NCBI GenBank assembly: GCA_021209875.1
Contig: JAGYVD010000003.1
Location: 3,906,001-3,970,000, forward strand
From: Rosellinia necatrix
Taxonomy: Eukaryota; Ascomycota; Sordariomycetes; Xylariales; Xylariaceae
Length of the DNA: 64,000 bases
Reading direction: 5' to 3'
In this document: positions 23,403-35,303 of the stretch, piece after piece
Position numbering within the stretch: the stretch's first letter is position 1
Layout: every line of letters begins with the position of its first letter
Translations under genes and position numbers: made by a program
The notes under the pieces: model-generated
Seen by the model: the letters and a program-made list of their open reading frames with translations, nothing else
What the model was told of the DNA's origin: nothing
Database searches by the model: none

Positions 23403-24575
23403 GATGGGGAGGCTTGATTGAACGTTGGACCGAGGCGGGGGCAAGGCCTAAACCTTGAGGTTTACAGCAGTATTACCCCACTACCGAAGCTCTAACACAG
23501 CCTATACATGCTATATATTAAGCGCCTGGCTACACTAGTAAGTACCTATGAAGTAGTTAGGTACAGAACATTTAGGGTCAACTTTGCCTTGCTCTTGCTC
23601 TTGCTTATGCCTGCCTAAACCTTAGGTGGGCAACATTAGGTAGGGTCATAGGATACCCATCGAACCTACCAACCTAAAGAAACTACCTACTTAGATACAT
23701 AGGTAGCAAGTACCTAGGTAGGTAGGTAGGTGTAGGTAGGTGGTCAATGGTTCCAGGCACCTCATCCACACATCCAACCTAACAGACACCTGCTGTGATA
23801 AAACATGGATGTCCCAGTGATTTTTTTAGCCACAACCTTTGTCACCCTTGTTATCTTTATGCTGTACTTCGTATTTGGCGCTAATTACTGGCTACCTGCT
23901 AGCACTAAGCTTTAGATATACCTCTACCTAGGTATCGAGGTACCTTGAGAATCAACCTTCCTTTGCCTTTCTACTGCCAATACCCTCAAATAAGCCCTCT
24001 ATCTCTGGGAGCCGTGAGACCCCATATTCTTGTTCAAAGTAGGCTTGAGCTTAGACACAATGATACTAGTAAAGTCTTGGTTATTAAATGCGAAGGTGGA
24101 TGTAATCGATGGCTGACCAGTAAATACGTGATAAATAAGTATCCTACTCAAGGATGTTGTTGATTCTGAAGAACCTAGGTAGATTTGGCAGCAAACTTGG
24201 TGGAGATCAAGGTAGCCTATCAGTTCTCATGTATCACGTGACTTATTTTAAATGATTTATACGTAAGCATCTCTCAAAGACGCTCGGGCCATGTCTGGGC
24301 CATGTAATACCTGATGCCACTAAATTCACTCTTTCTCTCGCTACCTACCTAATTCTCTTATTCACCCTTTTTCTCCATTGTCCCATGTCAACGTCGTCCG
24401 AATCAACAACATCCACCACTAACTCGCGCTTGTGACGATTCGTCTCTCCTCTACTCTTCGGCGCTTTGAAAGATAACTTCCACACCTCTCAGCCTTCTAC
24501 TAACCAAACCGTCAACTTCGGAACTATTCGATCAAGCTAGCGCCACTGTCGGCTACCCAACCTCCTGCCTGTACT
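23403..24575. other. Divergent intergenic region, TAGG-rich
   Basis: This 1.2 kb promoter region is shared by VPS36 and THP3. TAGG/CCTA tetranucleotides cluster at about 23690-23745, including a five-unit AGGT run. The 200 bases before THP3 are C/T-rich with several CCACC and CTCTC pieces. No gene is supported. Confidence 0.6.
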
Positions 24576-26235
24576 ATGTCCTGGGCAGTACCGCATCAGC
24601 CAGGCATCCAGCCAGCGCCCTATTACTCTCAACCCATAAGTAAGCGGTTTCCATCCATCTCCATCGTAACCTTCAGTCGGCTTTGCATATATACTAACGG
24701 TGATGTTCGGCCAGCCACAGCCTTCACGCCTGTCTCAATACGACAAGGCTTTGCCCGAGCATATCAATCAGAACAACAGTATCCCTACATCGCTCCTGCT
24801 AATCCACCCCAACCCTCGAACACAATGCCTCCTCCTCCTTCCGATCAGCAGCAACAGCAGAAATTTGACTGGCCGCAGTCCGTCCGCAATTATGTTCAAC
24901 GAACATTCCAAGCATCTAACGAGATTCCCGGCGTCGGTCGCGAGGAGAAGGAGTCTCGTCTAAAAGAGATTATCCGATCCGAGCAGGAAAAGGGAACTAT
25001 GTTTGCGACGAACTGGGATGAGATGCCTCTACCACAGCAGTTAATACAGAGGGAACGTCAACAAGCCCTGATATCCGTAGATTCCGCGACGACCCAACCC
25101 CAGACGCCTTCTTTTACTGGCGGCTCTAAGAAAAGAAAGTCGTCGGATTTTAGCGAGCCCGAACAGACTAATGGTTCCGCAGTGCCCTGGCGTAGTACCA
25201 AGGCCCTCTCCCTCGAAGACCGCGTCAGCAAGGCGCCAAGCGATAAACGCCTGTTAATGGATGGCCCTCTGACAGGCAAAAGTAAGTTTCAAAAACATGT
25301 CGAAAAACGACAGCGCCGCGGCGATGGTGGTTACCAATCATCATACCGGTCGCCCAGCCCGCCGCCAACCTCTGGGCCTATTGTTGGTCTAAATACGAAC
25401 CTAGAGAAGAGATACCTTCGATTAACAGCCGCCCCAAAACGTGAGGATGTTCGCCCCGAAACCGTGCTGCAGCAAACTCTGGATTTATTGAAAAGGAAGT
25501 GGCGAAAAGAGAATAATTATAATTATATTTGCGACCAGTTTAAATCGCTGCGTCAGGATCTGACAGTTCAACATGTAAGAAACGAGTTTACTGTTTCCGT
25601 TTACGAAATCCACGCACGAATTGCGTTGGAGAAGGGGGATCTGGGTGAGTATAACCAGTGCCAGACACAACTGCGTGCCCTCTACAGAGCTGGTATCAAA
25701 GGAAACCCAATCGAGTTCAAGGCGTATCGTATCTTGTATTTCATTCATACTGCGAATCGAACGGCGTTGAACGATGCCATTGCGGATCTAACCACAGCAG
25801 AAAAAGAAGAGCTTCCCGTCAAGCATGCCTTGAGCGTGCGCTCGGCTTTAGCCTTGGGCAACTACCACAAGTTTTTCCAGCTTTATCTAGATGTCCCGAA
25901 TATGGGAGCATATCTTATGGATATGTTCATCAAACGGGAACGACTTGCTGCACTTACCAGCATGTGCAAAGCGTGAGTCTTCTCCATACAAACCTTGACA
26001 TTACCGTCCACTAACCCATTTTAGATTTAAACCTGAATTGAAACTACGTTATGTTACGGAAGAGCTGGCTTTTGAGTCTGATGCGGAAGCTGCCCAGTTT
26101 ATCATCGACTATGACGAAGAACTGCTTCAAGAACGCGACGATCACATCGTTTTCTTAACCGGAAAGGCCGGACAGGTCTTCGAAAATGCGAAAGCTCAAG
26201 CCTTCAGTAGAGTCGATCTCAAGGGCCAGATATGA
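24576..26235 (+). CDS. THP3: Sac3/GANP/Thp3-domain protein, Thp3-like
   Basis: Three exons (24576-24639, 24715-25972, 26025-26235) give 510 residues. The first intron is 75 bp with a perfect TACTAAC branch site; its length is a multiple of three and it has no in-frame stop, so reading through adds 25 residues. The second intron ends C-TAAC-CCATTTTAG and the join gives S-M-C-K-A-F-K-P-E-L-K. The N-terminal half is Pro/Gln-rich and polar with basic K-K-R-K-S and K-R-Q-R-R-G clusters. The C-terminal half is the Sac3/GANP helical domain, with K-R-Y-L-R-L-T, the stretch N-Y-x-Y-I-C-D-Q-F-K-S-L-R-Q-D and F-T-V-S-V-Y-E-I-H-A-R. Yeast Thp3 works with Csn12 in transcription elongation and mRNA maturation in the nucleus; LENG8 is the animal relative. 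Function here is assigned by family. Confidence 0.9.
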
Positions 26236-29200
26236 TAATCCTCTGCCAAATTTTTTCTCGTTACATATCTCCCCGGTACACTCTCTACCCCTATTCGGCT
26301 GTTTTATGCTGCGTAGGACGTACCCTGCCGTAATGTTCTACTTGCGCCCTACCGGTTTCTCGTCGATCTCGGCGCGTTGTTTTCTGGTTACGCCTAAGCA
26401 TGATCCTGTGACACAGCGACCGTGCATGAAGTATATATTGCGATCGATCTGCCGTATCACGGCAAATGCATTTGAACGGTGTCATGGTCTCATTGGTAGG
26501 AGTTGGCGGCAGCACATGCTTATGTGCTTGAATATCCGGGCGTTTCGTTTGGCGCGGCTTGTGGCGGACGGAGCTGATAAATTGGGACTGGCAGCACACA
26601 GACGTTGGGGCAGTTCTGGGTCAAGTGACCAACTACGCCCAGTGACGCCATTACCCATGAGACAACGAGCGTCGGCCAGGCTTATCCTGAGCCTGTCGAA
26701 CCTACAGTAATCGTGTGGAGGTTAACATACTACCTAGTTCGTGATAGACAGACAGTTCCACTGGTTCATAGACAAAATCCTGGCATTAGCCTGGTATGTC
26801 AACGTATAACCAACATAATACAATTATGCAATTCCAGCTAATTATCGCATGGCCCAGTTCACCCTAATAGCCGAGGCTTCATCGTCACATGCAGCACGAC
26901 CATCAGTCACCTATTCTTCCTATGCAGGCCTAGTATTGTTCAAGCTGACCGACGGTATACGCCCGCCCGGCTATCGGATTCTACCCCTCATTTTTGTGTA
27001 ATATCAAAATTACTTGCACGGGGAGACAAACCCTGGGCGCTTCCACGTAACCATCTTCCTACTATGTTGATGTTGTCGGATAGTATACGTATCTTAGAGA
27101 CGGAAGTAGATGCTAAGGACGTCAGGTGCTAAGGGATTTACATCGAAACCATGTTTTCTTCGCCAGCCTTGCTATGGTCCTTGACGATGTCAGGCACAAG
27201 TTTGGGTTGGCACAGAACAACTCGGTCCTGATGTTTAGCCGGTTGATATTTCAGATCTATATGCATCATCAAGGGGTTGTATGCCCATCATGGAAAAAAA
27301 CGCTCCCTAATCCTAAGGGATGATTGCGAGGCTCGGTAACCGAGTCTCGTTATTGGAGCACCAGGGAGAAGATGCTCTCAAGGTAGTCATCACCTGCGTA
27401 AAGACCTGAGGGAGCGAAAACGGGATTACATTCCCCCCCCCCGCCCCGGCCTCTTCCACCATCAGCCGTGCGACGCGACCGTGGTGTGGTGCCACATGCC
27501 CTTTTCAATTCGAGCGGCGGTCATAAGGCATGTCTCTTCTACAGTACCCGGACACGAAAGGATTTGGGGGACCCCTGTGGCGGGTGGCCTCTCCCTCCTC
27601 CCTTTTGCGTCATTTGCCACTTTTCCCATCATCTGCAATGCGTGCGTTCCCTAGGACGGAACTGCTGCCATGGGCGTGGGAGCGCCCAGTCATGCAAGGT
27701 ACGGCCGTCCTGGCGGCGCGCCGTGGCTGGCTGATGGGCGGTGTCTTCTGTTTGGCGCATGGCGCCCCCCCGTACATATCTGGGCGCCCTTTGGGGTCGG
27801 CTACGCAGGCGGCTTGGGAGGAGGGGGGTCTGGCTGAATAAAAGTGAGCCCACGTTGGCCCAGTCCTGTCGCCCTGGTGGTGTGGCGACTGGGACGACAG
27901 AAGTCGGTTCAGGGTAATAGCTGTAAGGTACGTCAGATCGCTTAGGCTTGCCTACTGGTTTGGGCACACTACGAATAGGGAATAAAGAGGGAATAGGGTG
28001 AATGGATGCTATTTATTGATTTGGGGGTTGGTTCGCATCTAGGTAATAGGAGTTGCATAGGGGTTGCATTGCGCAAGCCAGCTGCTTTATAGAGGTTTAT
28101 CAGTTCTAATTGATGCTCTTCTAGATTAGCGTGATGAGAACCGGCTATATATATAGCTGTGGCCATTACCATAGAGAATTTTGACTATGAGATGATACTA
28201 CACGTAAGTTTTTGCCCATACGGTTTCTTCTCCGGTCTTCTCGGTCGGGGAGCCGATAGGTATTGCTAATCCTGCTCGGTTTAGTAAGAAACATCAGGCG
28301 GAAGCCGTACATCTACTTCACGATCCTAAGCTATCTCGTCCGTGACCTATTCTCGGTGTACTGGGTCCCACTCCTGCTCGGCGTTTCCCGTGCTGAGATC
28401 TTGCTCCCAGCAGTTCAGAATCCCATGGTTTCGGCAACTGGGCTTCGCAAAGCGAAACCCATAGCCCTGGCGTCCCAGTTGGTCTATTTTGGCAGGTATT
28501 AGCTCCAAGATCTGGGCTCATCCCGTGACCTCATGGGCGATGTGACTACTACCAACCCAACGTACCGCTCCTGCGACGATCCTTACCGTTGCGTTTCAGC
28601 CCTGCCCACGGTTTCAAATGACCCTTGGCGATCGTCCCGGGACCGTGGCGATCCGTTGTAGTTACGCAATTGACCTATCCTCGCCGGCACTCCAGTTCTC
28701 TGGCTCCCTTGGAGGGGCTCCCGGCGTCTTTTTTTCGCATGATGTTACCAGCGCCGGCAGAGTCGGGAGGCAATACTGGTTGCGGAAGGATTCGTGGCAG
28801 AGGCATCCACACCCGCCGGTAGCAGACAGGTGATTTGACCGGGACGAACTTTTGATTCATGCATGTTGGCACTACGGGCGACATGTTCAACGCCGCCAGG
28901 CGTATAATGCGGACGGATAACGTATGCCTCTGGCCCCGCCATCCAATCAGTGGCCGGGCACGGCGAAGGCACTGAACTTGGCCGGCATTTTATGCTTTGG
29001 GCTGGAAATCATGCTCGAAGAAGTGAGCGAGGGGGGGGTTTTATTACCGTATCCAACTACGGGTGCACAATGGGCCGCCCCTTTCTGGTGTCCTGAGGCC
29101 TCCATCCCACATGCATGAATCGTAACGAGGCGACGCCCATTGTGCGAGGCCTGCTCTTTTGAGACGGTGGCGCCCGACGACCCCCTTGCCACATCCTCCG

Positions 29201-32200
29201 AGCTCTCTGGTGAGGGCACGGCGAACGAGAGAGGGCTCATAGTTGTCGTGTGCATGACTCTAGGTCCGCATTCGGTCCATCTGGCCCTGTCAAACCTACG
29301 GCGTGGAGCTGGCTTTGCCTCGTGCAGCCACTCGCCTTCCCGGAGAGGGACACGAATCTCAATTAATCAAGGCTGCCCGCTGCTTCAGCGCGTAGCGGGA
29401 TCCAATTGCGTTGCGTTGTAAGACTGACTGCCCGGAGCAAGAGGGCCGACTGACATTGGGAGTTCCGTGGTCCTACCGGCGGGAGTCCTGGTGCTCTATG
29501 AAGGCTGGATGCCTGGTAAGAACCTTACACAAACTACCTGCTGAGTAGGGATGTCGAGTGCACCTGTAGGCGTATCAAATGCAGGTATGTATACCAAGAC
29601 GGGGAGTGTCGGAATCGCATCATGTCATGTAGTGTGCTGCTGTGTACTAGGCATAGGTGGTCTAGCTCCCCCGTCGGGAGCCTGTATCATGTACTACCTA
29701 TAGGAAGGTACACTTAGTTAGGTAGGTAGGCAGGTAGGTAGGTAGGTAGTTAGGTAGTATGCCGTCGTCGCCGTCGCTGCCGCCGCCGCCGCTGCTGCTG
29801 CCGCTGCTGCTGGCTGCTGCTGCTGTGCTGGTACTTTAATAATGAGGTCGAACAAAGCTTACACGGCACTAAACACCTGCATAATATAATCAAAGTGTGC
29901 TTCACGCTAGCAGCGTCGTCCAACAAGGTAACCTGTCGATACATGCGGGCTTAAATGCCGTGATTGCGTACAGCATATGACGCCCGCGAACAGACGGTGA
30001 ATTTAACAACCCATTCAAAGTCAGCAGATCTGCTATCGACCCTTCCCCCTGTCAGAGTATAGCCCGGACCGAGAAGCATTGATGGCACCGTGTCTGTATG
30101 CCTTGCCTTAGGATGGCCTACGCACATTCTACACTATCTACCCAGATAGGTAGTCATGTCGAACTCAATCTGGCACGCACGGTAAGTACATACGTAGGTA
30201 GCTAGGGCCCGTCGCACACTACCTAACACACGATGGCCAGCCCACTTACCTACCTACCTAAGGTATGTAACACTACCTGGTGATTGTGCCGGCCTGTTTT
30301 TCACTACATGTGTACCTGGAACTGGTGGCTCTGGATCCTGGGACTGCGGAGAAAGACCCTTCTTGAAAATGGTTCTAGGTGCCTTCCATGTGCCCTGATT
30401 TTAGCTGTGTGTCATGTATTCCGGAGCGCCACCATGCAGACTAGAACAAGAAATGACGAGGTAGGCTTGGCCTGTGCCTGTGGGTATGTACACTATACAA
30501 ATGCAATTAATTCCAGCCGATAACGTCCGTAGGTCAAGCAAAGTCAATGTTACAAATAAACGGTAATATCGGCGTCCTGATCGGTGGGCAAACACACCGG
30601 GCTTCCTTGCTCGACCCGGATGGCGAGGGATGGCAAAGGTTCTAACTGCGTACCTACGCAGGTATAGTTATAACTTATGCCTACTTATATACTTGTAACA
30701 ACGAAATTTAGATTTCGGTGGATTAGGTGCTTACCGATGTATGCAGAGTTTAGTTACCTACCTACCTACTACCCAGCAGTGTAGGTAGGTAGTTACCGGG
30801 CTAGTCGAAGAACTACATAGCGACGCAATGATAGGTAGCAAGCAGATCTTTCAGCAACCTTCTAGGGGGTAGGGATCTACAATCGACATTATCGACAACA
30901 GTACCCAGCCTCGTGGGAATACCGCTCAAATAGTAGAAGCAGAGGACTTTTTCTCCCTTGTTGGAAGTGCCTTACAGTTGGGAGCGCAGGGCAAGCTTCC
31001 GATGGTCCCTGTCATCAGGTGCCTATCTAGGTAGGTTGGCCACCGTGGGTGGTGGTGGTCTAGGGTGACGTTTTGACGCATTTCACTACCGGGACTACAT
31101 TAGCGCGTTCCTTGGGTTAGCAGGCATTGGGCTAATTTACTATGAGTGGGGTCTGGACCAACCAAGAGGATGCAAACACTATGGTGAATTTCCATTGGTT
31201 CGCCGTCGCTTGCTAGATCCCTGCCTGCAGACTTTCCCCTCATTCCTCCTCGTTCCCACGCGTTGTTGTACTGCAGCAACCAGCACTGCAGAAAACCACC
31301 AAAGAAACCCAGCTGCTCGTCCCAGAACTACTAGTTGTAGTGAAGATGGCTGTGTGCTGCCCCTTACAGCCGGCGACGTTGGTGATGGGAGGTGTAGTTG
31401 GTACTGCTTGGTATGAGGTATGAGGGGTGAACATAATTTTGGCATATCCTTTTGGAATTCTTGATGTGTTCTTACTAATAGCGCCCCCACCACGTCACCA
31501 TATCGCCCTCTTTTTCTTCTCTTTGGGTAACCGTCGTGGGTAATAGTCTACTTTTAAACTACCTAAAACAGCACGCACTAGTACCTCTACGGTAGCTTGG
31601 CCCTCCTTACAGTCCCAGTCTGCTGCGCACTACTACAAGTAAGCACCGGGCTTCCTCCCCCTCCACTGCATATCTTTGCAATGGGTTTAACCAGCAATGA
31701 TTTAGATTCGGCTGGTTGATATGGCGATCGCTGTATGCTACTCGCAGCAAACTGGAATGTTTGTTACGTATTGAGTGGTTTGTTTAGACGTGGGTTGCTA
31801 TTGTGCACTAGAAATGCGATCTCGAGTTTCTCTCGCCACCTGAATACTAGGTACCTAGGTAGTAGGGAGTACATACTGCAGGCAAGTGTCGACCTCTACA
31901 TAACCGCTACTATTTACGGGTCTGGCAGGTATCGAAGGTGGGTGGAGGACAGACCCTTGGGTTTGGCCCCAAAGAAGTGTGACCTGCGGATGCGTACCTA
32001 GGTAGGTAGTCAAGTGGAAGAAGTAACTACCAAGGCGCAGCTAGTTATGTCGTAACGTGGTAGGTACCGCTGCCGATTATTGCTGGCAGAACCCAAGCCA
32101 TGTCCAATCGAGGCCAGCATACGTAAACCCTATCTACCAATGTTCTGTAGTCTAATAACGCCCAATCTGTGATTCGCCCCAGTTTTCCCTTTCTTGGAAC

Positions 32201-32224
32201 GTTTCCACTCTCTTCTCTAGTGTA
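26236..32224. other. Six-kilobase gene desert
   Basis: Between THP3 and the BEM1 leader I find no gene. Open frames up to 174 codons exist, the longest starting out of frame inside THP3, but none has a family resemblance, signal peptide, splice evidence or coherent composition. Contents that can be named: an almost perfect palindrome at 27327-27349, C- and G-rich homopolymer runs near 27430 and 28725, TAGG/CCTA tracts near 29719-29760, 30130-30260, 30760-30795 and 31850, and a short CTG-like repeat (gccgctgctgct) at 29775-29830. Nothing resembling a transposase, reverse transcriptase or terminal repeat was recognised. Confidence 0.5.
29719..29760. repeat. TAGG tetranucleotide tract
   Basis: About ten TAGG units with small interruptions, followed directly by a GCCGCTG-type trinucleotide tract. 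Confidence 0.85.
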
Positions 32225-33192
32225 GTGTCAGTCCATGTCAAGGTCTGTGCAGGCAGTATTGCGCCCAACAGCCAACCAGTCATTCTCCCGCCCATCCCTC
32301 CACCAAGTCACCCACCCTCTCAAACCCAGCACCGTCAGTCCAATCCTGTCCCGTCCCATCCCATCCCATCCCATCCCGCCCAGGCGCAGCAGTCCGACAC
32401 CACTTCGGTGCTATACAATTGAGTCCCTTTCTCCCATCCCGTCCTCCCCTTCGATCTACTGCTCGCCGAGTAAAAAGGAGACGGTCTCTGGTTCCGTAAT
32501 TCACCGCCCGCGCCGACTCTATAGCTGCCAAAAGACCTGAGCTTCGACAAGGCTGCTGCAGAATAATTGATACCGACAACAATTCGCACCAGGCAAATCT
32601 GGCTGCGGACCCGTGCTCAATTAGCCTAGACAAAGAAAGGAGGCAAACAAGCCCACGGAGAAAGAACAATACTGAGAATCCCCGACGCCAAAAGAACACT
32701 CGGATCTAGTGATCCTTCATTTCGACCGTAGACCACAGACCATAGGCTCCCCCAGAAACAAGGGCCCAGTGACATCCCTCGCGTTAAGTCGCCCATTATT
32801 TGCGCTCCGGCCTGCTGCATCGAGACGACAGCACCAGACCGTCAGTCATCGTGCAACTCGAATATACAGCTGCAGGCGGTCTCACTTCAAGGCCTGTCGC
32901 CCATTGCCCTTCGCCGTCCCACTATCGCTCTTTTCGCCCTGTGCTCGCCACACATCCGTTACACTGATCTAGAATCGCTGTGTCGAACCGAGCCGCAAGA
33001 CAGCTCTCGTCGTCTGTTCTGGCAATTACCGGTGCCACAGAGTCTGAATCACAGGCGGGACCTAACCAGCCAGCATTCGCTCATCCCGTGCTGTGCTCAG
33101 TCCCACGCCGTCCTTATTTTGCCCTAGGTCAACATCTCACCACGGCCGATCACCACATATATTGATAGCGCCTACGAACTCCCTGTACGACG
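32225..33192 (+). promoter_or_regulatory. Probable promoter and long 5' leader of BEM1
   Basis: This is about 1 kb of C/T-rich DNA with a TCCCA pentanucleotide repeat (about 32346-32378) just before the first BEM1 codons. Several short upstream open frames are present. The pyrimidine-rich composition and position suggest promoter and untranslated leader; the transcription start cannot be read from sequence. Confidence 0.4.
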
Positions 33193-35303
33193 ATGAAGGT
33201 GCGCTGTTAATTTACTTAATTCCTCTCCCCCCTCTTCTCCCATACTTGTTTTGTAATGCTTGTGGCCTCGTTCTTGTGCCTATATCGCTGTATTGCGCAG
33301 TGTAGCATTATGTCGCGTGCGAGTTCGAAACGCAACTCTGCCACCTCTTCTTGTACGGCTGCTAAAATGAGGCGTGCAATACAGGCTCTCAGAAGATCGA
33401 TCAAAGGCGACAAGGACAAAAACCCGCAGATCTCTATCACGCCCAAATCTGCCGTCGCTATAGTCCCACCCAAAAAGGTGCGTTTGGTTATCCAGGGACA
33501 GACATCCTAGCGAAGGACCCTGACCGGCACATGCTAGCGGAACGCTAATGTCCGACATATTCTAGGTTATCCGGGCGCTCTATGACTACGAAGCGCAATC
33601 GACACAAGAGTTGAGTTTCTCGCGTGGCGATTTCTTTCACGTCATCGGCCGGGAAGAAGATAACGACTGGTATGAAGCATGCAACCCAGCCTTACCAGAT
33701 GCCCGGGGACTCGTCCCCGTCTCGTTTTTCCAAGCGCTAGGCCGTACCGAGAGGGACAGTGGGCAGTCAGATATCGTCCCAAGGTTGCCCATGAAGAAGG
33801 AAGACCATGACTCTGGCTTCTCAGAGTCCAACACAGTACCGCCAACGCCCGCCCCTAGTCAGCGGAGCTCCAAGTCGATGGGGAAGAACGGCGCCATGGT
33901 ATACGGTATCGTTATGTATGACTTCCAGGCAGAAAGGCCTGACGAGTTAGAGGCAAAGGCTGGCGAGGCCATCATCGTTATTGCGCAATCCAATCCGGAT
34001 TGGTTTGTTGCAAAACCTATTGGCCGACTCGGTGGTCCGGGGCTTATTCCCGTCTCGTTTGTCGAGATCAGAGATATGGCTACTGATACCGCCGTTTCGA
34101 ATGCACAGGATGCGGTTAAACGTGCTGGCGTTCCACGCGTCGAGGAATGGAAGAAAATGGCAGCCGAGTATAAGAATAGTAGTATTACACTTGGCAAATT
34201 TGAGGGCGGCGGCCCACCAGGGCAGCCCTTGGAGCAAGGCATGGAGCGCTTAAGTTTGCAGCAGCAACGTAACCGTCAAAGCCAACAACAGAATGCTTCA
34301 TTCGTAAGTAAACTGCCCCGGCCTTCCCCCCCCCCTTTTTTTTTTTCTAAGCTAATATGAGCTCGTTCACAGCAACAGCAAGGGGGGGCAGTTACAATCA
34401 CAACGCAACACAATGCAACAGAGCCAGATGGGTTCCAAACCAACTTCCCAGCTATATGCGCCTATCTCTGCTCAAATTCCTCGGTATTGCTTCGCAGAAG
34501 ACAAGTATTGGTTCGTCATTGAGGCGGCTCTAGAGGATGGCCGCCATTGGGAACTTTCACGTTACTACGAGGATTTCTACGATTTCCAGATCGCCCTCCT
34601 GACCGAATTTCCCGCCGAGGCCGGAAACACGGGCACGCAGAAACGCTCGCTACCCTATATGCCCGGTCCTGTCAACTATGTAACCGACGCGATCACCGAA
34701 GGCCGACTGCACAACCTTGATCAATACGTAAAGAATTTACTGGGACAGCCGGCATATATATCTAAGTGTAACTTGGTCAAACAATTCTTTGCGCCAAGAG
34801 AGGGCGACTATGAGGTCGACGCCAACTCAACTGGTGATGATTACCGTCTCTCGACCGGGTCACGATCATCCACGGACTCGCCGAAGGACGAGAATTCACA
34901 ACAATCTTCACGAAATAATCTGAGTGGCCCTGGCTATTCCGGTCTATCCGCTGCCCCAAGACAGACGCAAAACGGGCAGGTACAGGTGACTCGCCAAGCG
35001 TCTTCACTTTCACAGCCTTCACAGTCTTCATTATCACCAGGGGTTAGCCAAAGCCCCACAGCATTTAAAGTCAAAATACATTTCAATGACGACACCTTTT
35101 TGATCCGAGTACCTGGAGACACCAACTTCCAACAGCTTTATGAGAAGATAAGAGAGCGTACCAAAGTTACGAGTGGGGAGCAAATCCAGCTCTTCTACCG
35201 AGATGAGGCAAGCGGTGACAAGCTAAATCTCATAAGCAATAACGATCTCAACTATGCCTTAGACCACAACGAGAAACTAGTTATCTTTGTTGAGCAAGTA
35301 TAG
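33193..35303 (+). CDS. BEM1: Polarity scaffold protein Bem1 (SH3-SH3-PX-PB1)
   Basis: Four exons: 33193-33198, 33385-33477, 33566-34303 and 34383-35303, giving 585 residues. The first exon is only six bases, ATG AAG; splicing it to 33385 gives M-K-A-L-R-R-S-I-K-G-D-K-D-K, the expected start. Domains in order: SH3 (about 34-92, A-L-Y-D-Y-E-A), SH3 (about 144-205, M-Y-D-F-Q-A), PX (about 307-420, with R-Y-Y-E-D-F-Y-D-F-Q) and a C-terminal PB1 (about 506-585, K-V-K-I-H-F). Bem1 ties Cdc42, its exchange factor Cdc24 and PAK kinases together at sites of polarised growth, and in moulds also supports hyphal growth and fusion. The start of exon 4 is uncertain: three AGs lie close together and only the third keeps frame, unless the G7 run at 34382-34388 has one base too many. 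Confidence 0.92.

Noticed and set aside
26186..26710. A 174-codon plus-strand frame overlapping the end of THP3
   Set aside because: It starts out of frame inside THP3 exon 3, has no family resemblance, no start context of its own and reads as random translation of the 3' region.
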